From an uncultured Bacteroidales bacterium (GTDB taxonomy: Bacteria > Bacteroidota > Bacteroidia > Bacteroidales > JAFGXI01): a stretch of 34,722 bases of DNA. The notes beneath the pieces are model-generated. The model was not told the DNA's origin. It saw only the letters and a program-made list of their open reading frames with translations, and did not search any database. This document shows positions 32,353 through 34,722 of the stretch, piece by piece. Each line of letters opens with the position of its first letter. Position 1 is the first letter of the stretch. The translations under genes and the position numbers were made by a program. Where the stretch lies: the NCBI GenBank assembly GCA_947311115.1, contig CAMZKE010000098.1, forward strand, positions 1-34,722. The letters are read 5' to 3'.

Positions 32353-34620
32353 ATGAAAAAAGTATTTTATTTAATTTCGGGAATTGTACTTAGTTACAGT
32401 TCAATGGCGCAATCTATTCAAGGAATAGTTAAAGCTGCTGATGATGAAGCTCAAGCAGGAGCAAATGTTATTATTACTAATTCAAATAAAGGTAAAATAA
32501 CAAATAGTAATGGTGAATTTTCTTTCACTAATTTACAAAATGGTAAATATAATTTGCAGATTAGTTTTTTGGGTAAAAAAACTTATTCTAAACAAATTAT
32601 TGTTACAGACAGTAATAAAACTGTAGATTTAGGGCAAATTACTCTGAAAAATGCAAACTTTAACACAGACGAAGTTGTTATTACGGCAACCAAATCTGTA
32701 CGTAAGCTCAATTCTATTCCGGCTTCTATTGAGTATATTTCGGCAGAGGATATTGAAAATTTACCAAGCCAAAAAATTGATGAAAACCTTAAATTTATAC
32801 CGGGAATTATTGTTGACCGTCCATTTGGTATTTTCGGGAAATCGGTAGTAGGTATTAGAGGAGTTGTTAGTTCAGAACCAGGGAGGCAACTTACTTTAAT
32901 AGATGGCGTTCCTATAAATAAATCTGACGGTGGAGGAACAAATTGGAATCGTATAATTAGCTCTGATGTTGAGCATATTGAAGTTTTGAAAGGTCCTTCG
33001 GCTTCTATTTACGGTAATAATGCTATGGGTGGTACTATAAATATTATTACAAAACGACCAAGCCAAAAAGGAATACAAACAACAGCAAAAGCATTTTACG
33101 GTACATATAACACAATAGGTGCCGAAGCTAATATTATGCAAAAATTTAATGATGATGTTTCGGGTTTTTATTACTCCTTATCGGCTCGTGCATTAAATAC
33201 AGATGGTTATATTACAGTGCCTGATTCAATTAGAAACGAAACAGATACTGCTGTATTTGTACAAGAACAAGCTGTAAATACTAGACTTGGGTATAAGTTT
33301 GGTTATTATACAAGTATTGAACTTGAGTACAATTATTATAACGACCATCGCGGACAAGGTACTGTTATTAAATTAGATGATGGTGCAACAGCCGATTATG
33401 ATACGCATTTTTTAAAAGCTAGATATAAAACTAAGTTTGGAAGTGTTAAGTTTGATTTAAATGGATATTATCAGTTAGAGAAATACTTGCGTACTATCGA
33501 AAAAATTAAAAGAGGAGATTACACTCTAATAAATGTTAATTCAGACCGTACTGATTATGGTGTATTAGCATCGCTAAATACAAATATTGGTAAAAATAAT
33601 TTAACTTTTGGTGTTGATTATCGACTTGGGTCAGTTTATGGAGTAGATGATTATCAGACTAGTACCGATAAAGTAATAAACAAAGGCAATATTGCAAACT
33701 ATAATATTTATTTGCAAGATGAAATTAATTTTAATAGCAAAATTACATCAATAATAGGAGTAAATTTTGCCTATGTTAATTTTTATAATGGTGAGTTTAA
33801 ATTAGAAGAGCCTACTGGAGCAACAGATTTTATGCAAGATTTTGCCAAAACTTTAGACTCAAAACAATGGAACGGATTTAGCCCTCGTTTGGCATTACAA
33901 TATAATTTTACCAATAATCTTAATATTTATGCTGTAGGTTCTCAAGGATTTAGAACTGCATCGCTCGATGATTTAACACGTACCGGTTTTATAAGTATTG
34001 GTTATAAGCAGGCAAATCCAAATTTAAAACCGGAAACTGTAAACACCGCAGAAATAGGGCTAAGGTACACCACGCAGAAGTGGAGTGTTTCCGTAAATGG
34101 GTATTATTCGCAAGGAAATAATTTTATGTATTATGTATCAACAGGTAAAACTATTTTTGGTGGCAGAAAGCAAGTTTATGAAAAACAAAATATTTCAAAT
34201 GTCGAAATCTATGGTTCCGAGCTTAGTATTGGGTATATAATAAACAAATTAATATCATTAAATGCTAATTACACTTATAATAGCTCTAAAATTAAAAAGT
34301 TTGCAGGCAGAGAAGATTTAGATGGAAAAATATTGAGTTACACACCCTCAAATACTATTAATTTAGCTACAGTTTTTAGTAATAAAAAATTGTCATCATC
34401 AATAAATTTAAAATTGCAAGATAAAATATATTTAGATGATGAGAATACTTTTGAGGTAGAGCCTCTTATGGGAGTTGATATACGTTTAGCTTATAATTTT
34501 TGGAAAGGTTTAGGAGCAGGATTAAATGTGCAAAATATATTTGATGAACAACATATGGTTAGTACAGACCAAGTTTCGTTAGGACGTTTTATTAGTTTTG
34601 AGCTTAGTTATAGATTTTAA
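32353..34620 (+). CDS. TonB-dependent outer-membrane receptor
   Basis: 755 aa. Signal peptide 1-19 (SSMAQ). A carboxypeptidase-D regulatory-like beta domain spans ~20-100 (IQGIVKAADDEAQAGANVIITNSNKGKITNSNGEFSF region). The plug domain spans ~105-225 with a TonB-box-like DEVVITATK, GIRGVVSSEPGRQLTLIDGVPINKS and HIEVLKGPSASIYGNNAMGGTINIITKRP. The remainder is a 22-strand-type barrel with conserved NLKPETVNTAEIGLRY and a C-terminal SYRF. It imports a scarce nutrient using TonB energy. No SusD partner follows, which argues for a metal, cofactor or siderophore rather than a polysaccharide. The structured leader suggests control by a small ligand. Complete within the window; the last 102 nt hold no gene. 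Confidence 0.93.
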   Translation: MKKVFYLISGIVLSYSSMAQSIQGIVKAADDEAQAGANVIITNSNKGKITNSNGEFSFTNLQNGKYNLQISFLGKKTYSKQIIVTDSNKTVDLGQITLKNANFNTDEVVITATKSVRKLNSIPASIEYISAEDIENLPSQKIDENLKFIPGIIVDRPFGIFGKSVVGIRGVVSSEPGRQLTLIDGVPINKSDGGGTNWNRIISSDVEHIEVLKGPSASIYGNNAMGGTINIITKRPSQKGIQTTAKAFYGTYNTIGAEANIMQKFNDDVSGFYYSLSARALNTDGYITVPDSIRNETDTAVFVQEQAVNTRLGYKFGYYTSIELEYNYYNDHRGQGTVIKLDDGATADYDTHFLKARYKTKFGSVKFDLNGYYQLEKYLRTIEKIKRGDYTLINVNSDRTDYGVLASLNTNIGKNNLTFGVDYRLGSVYGVDDYQTSTDKVINKGNIANYNIYLQDEINFNSKITSIIGVNFAYVNFYNGEFKLEEPTGATDFMQDFAKTLDSKQWNGFSPRLALQYNFTNNLNIYAVGSQGFRTASLDDLTRTGFISIGYKQANPNLKPETVNTAEIGLRYTTQKWSVSVNGYYSQGNNFMYYVSTGKTIFGGRKQVYEKQNISNVEIYGSELSIGYIINKLISLNANYTYNSSKIKKFAGREDLDGKILSYTPSNTINLATVFSNKKLSSSINLKLQDKIYLDDENTFEVEPLMGVDIRLAYNFWKGLGAGLNVQNIFDEQHMVSTDQVSLGRFISFELSYRF

Positions 34621-34722
34621 ATCAATACTGTCCTAAATAAATTTTAGAGTATAAAACTATAACGTTTTTATTGATTTACAAAGCAAAAACTATGTAAGTT
34701 CAAAAAAGAACCCCTTGTTTAT

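Noticed and set aside
1-34722. CRISPR arrays, prophage, complete insertion sequences or toxin-antitoxin pairs
   Set aside because: No regularly spaced repeats, phage structural genes, transposase ORFs or paired small ORFs could be supported.

Overview
The window looks like chromosomal DNA from an AT-rich member of the Bacteroidetes, probably Bacteroidales-like. The evidence is the base composition, TAnnTTTG-type -7 promoter boxes with TTTG-like -33 boxes, almost no Shine-Dalgarno sequences, two secreted proteins ending in type IX secretion (T9SS) sorting domains, a carboxypeptidase-regulatory-domain TonB receptor, SiaB/SiaC homologues, and an NAD-dependent short-chain type threonine dehydrogenase. 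The genes are mostly housekeeping and envelope genes; no prophage, integrative element, CRISPR array or complete insertion sequence is visible. The genus cannot be named from this window.

Layout. 1-6890 (mostly minus): tRNA-Ser(GCU) cut by the window edge, then a close-packed minus-strand run (M14 carboxypeptidase, membrane-anchored receiver protein, AMP nucleosidase, RDD membrane protein, SpmA/SpmB-like nucleoside-gate membrane protein). 6943-10845 (plus): Rossmann/DUF2520 protein, PlsY, a GT39-like glycosyltransferase, and rpsO with a clear terminator. 11116-15492 (minus): a lipoprotein, gmhA plus a GT4 glycosyltransferase, then tatA-tatC-mobA, separated by a MITE-like element. 15665-19608 (plus): porin-like protein, bioD, a lipoprotein and an outer-membrane barrel in one packed unit. 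19725-27186 (plus): threonine dehydrogenase, cmk-ispH, a secreted peptidylarginine-deiminase-like enzyme, PAP2 phosphatase, an MBL-fold hydrolase and a TPR protein. 27188-31536 (minus): small membrane protein, siaC, a tandem-duplicated siaB, a MacB-like permease, a DUF3127 protein and msrB. 31764-34620 (plus): MORN-type lipoprotein, then a TonB receptor preceded by a roughly 137-nt structured leader.

Most interesting points: (i) a previously unannotated dispersed repeat of about 100 nt, present three times (148-247 minus, 10407-10507 plus, 27708-27807 plus), each next to a gene 3' end, beginning with a conserved hairpin and a conserved ATG micro-reading frame; (ii) a 221-bp MITE-like element at 13676-13896 with 19-nt terminal inverted repeats starting in TTAA, whose end forms the mobA stop codon, and a partial relative at 10942-11077; (iii) a single-polypeptide double SiaB kinase next to SiaC, which keeps the Thr68 phospho-site, with no SiaA phosphatase in the locus; (iv) a T9SS-exported PPAD-like deiminase that retains the full catalytic set and an Arg-x-Arg pair; (v) a receiver domain fused directly to a multi-pass membrane domain with no kinase; (vi) a possible riboswitch upstream of the TonB receptor; and (vii) two start codons lying exactly five bases after a -7 box, suggesting leaderless mRNAs.
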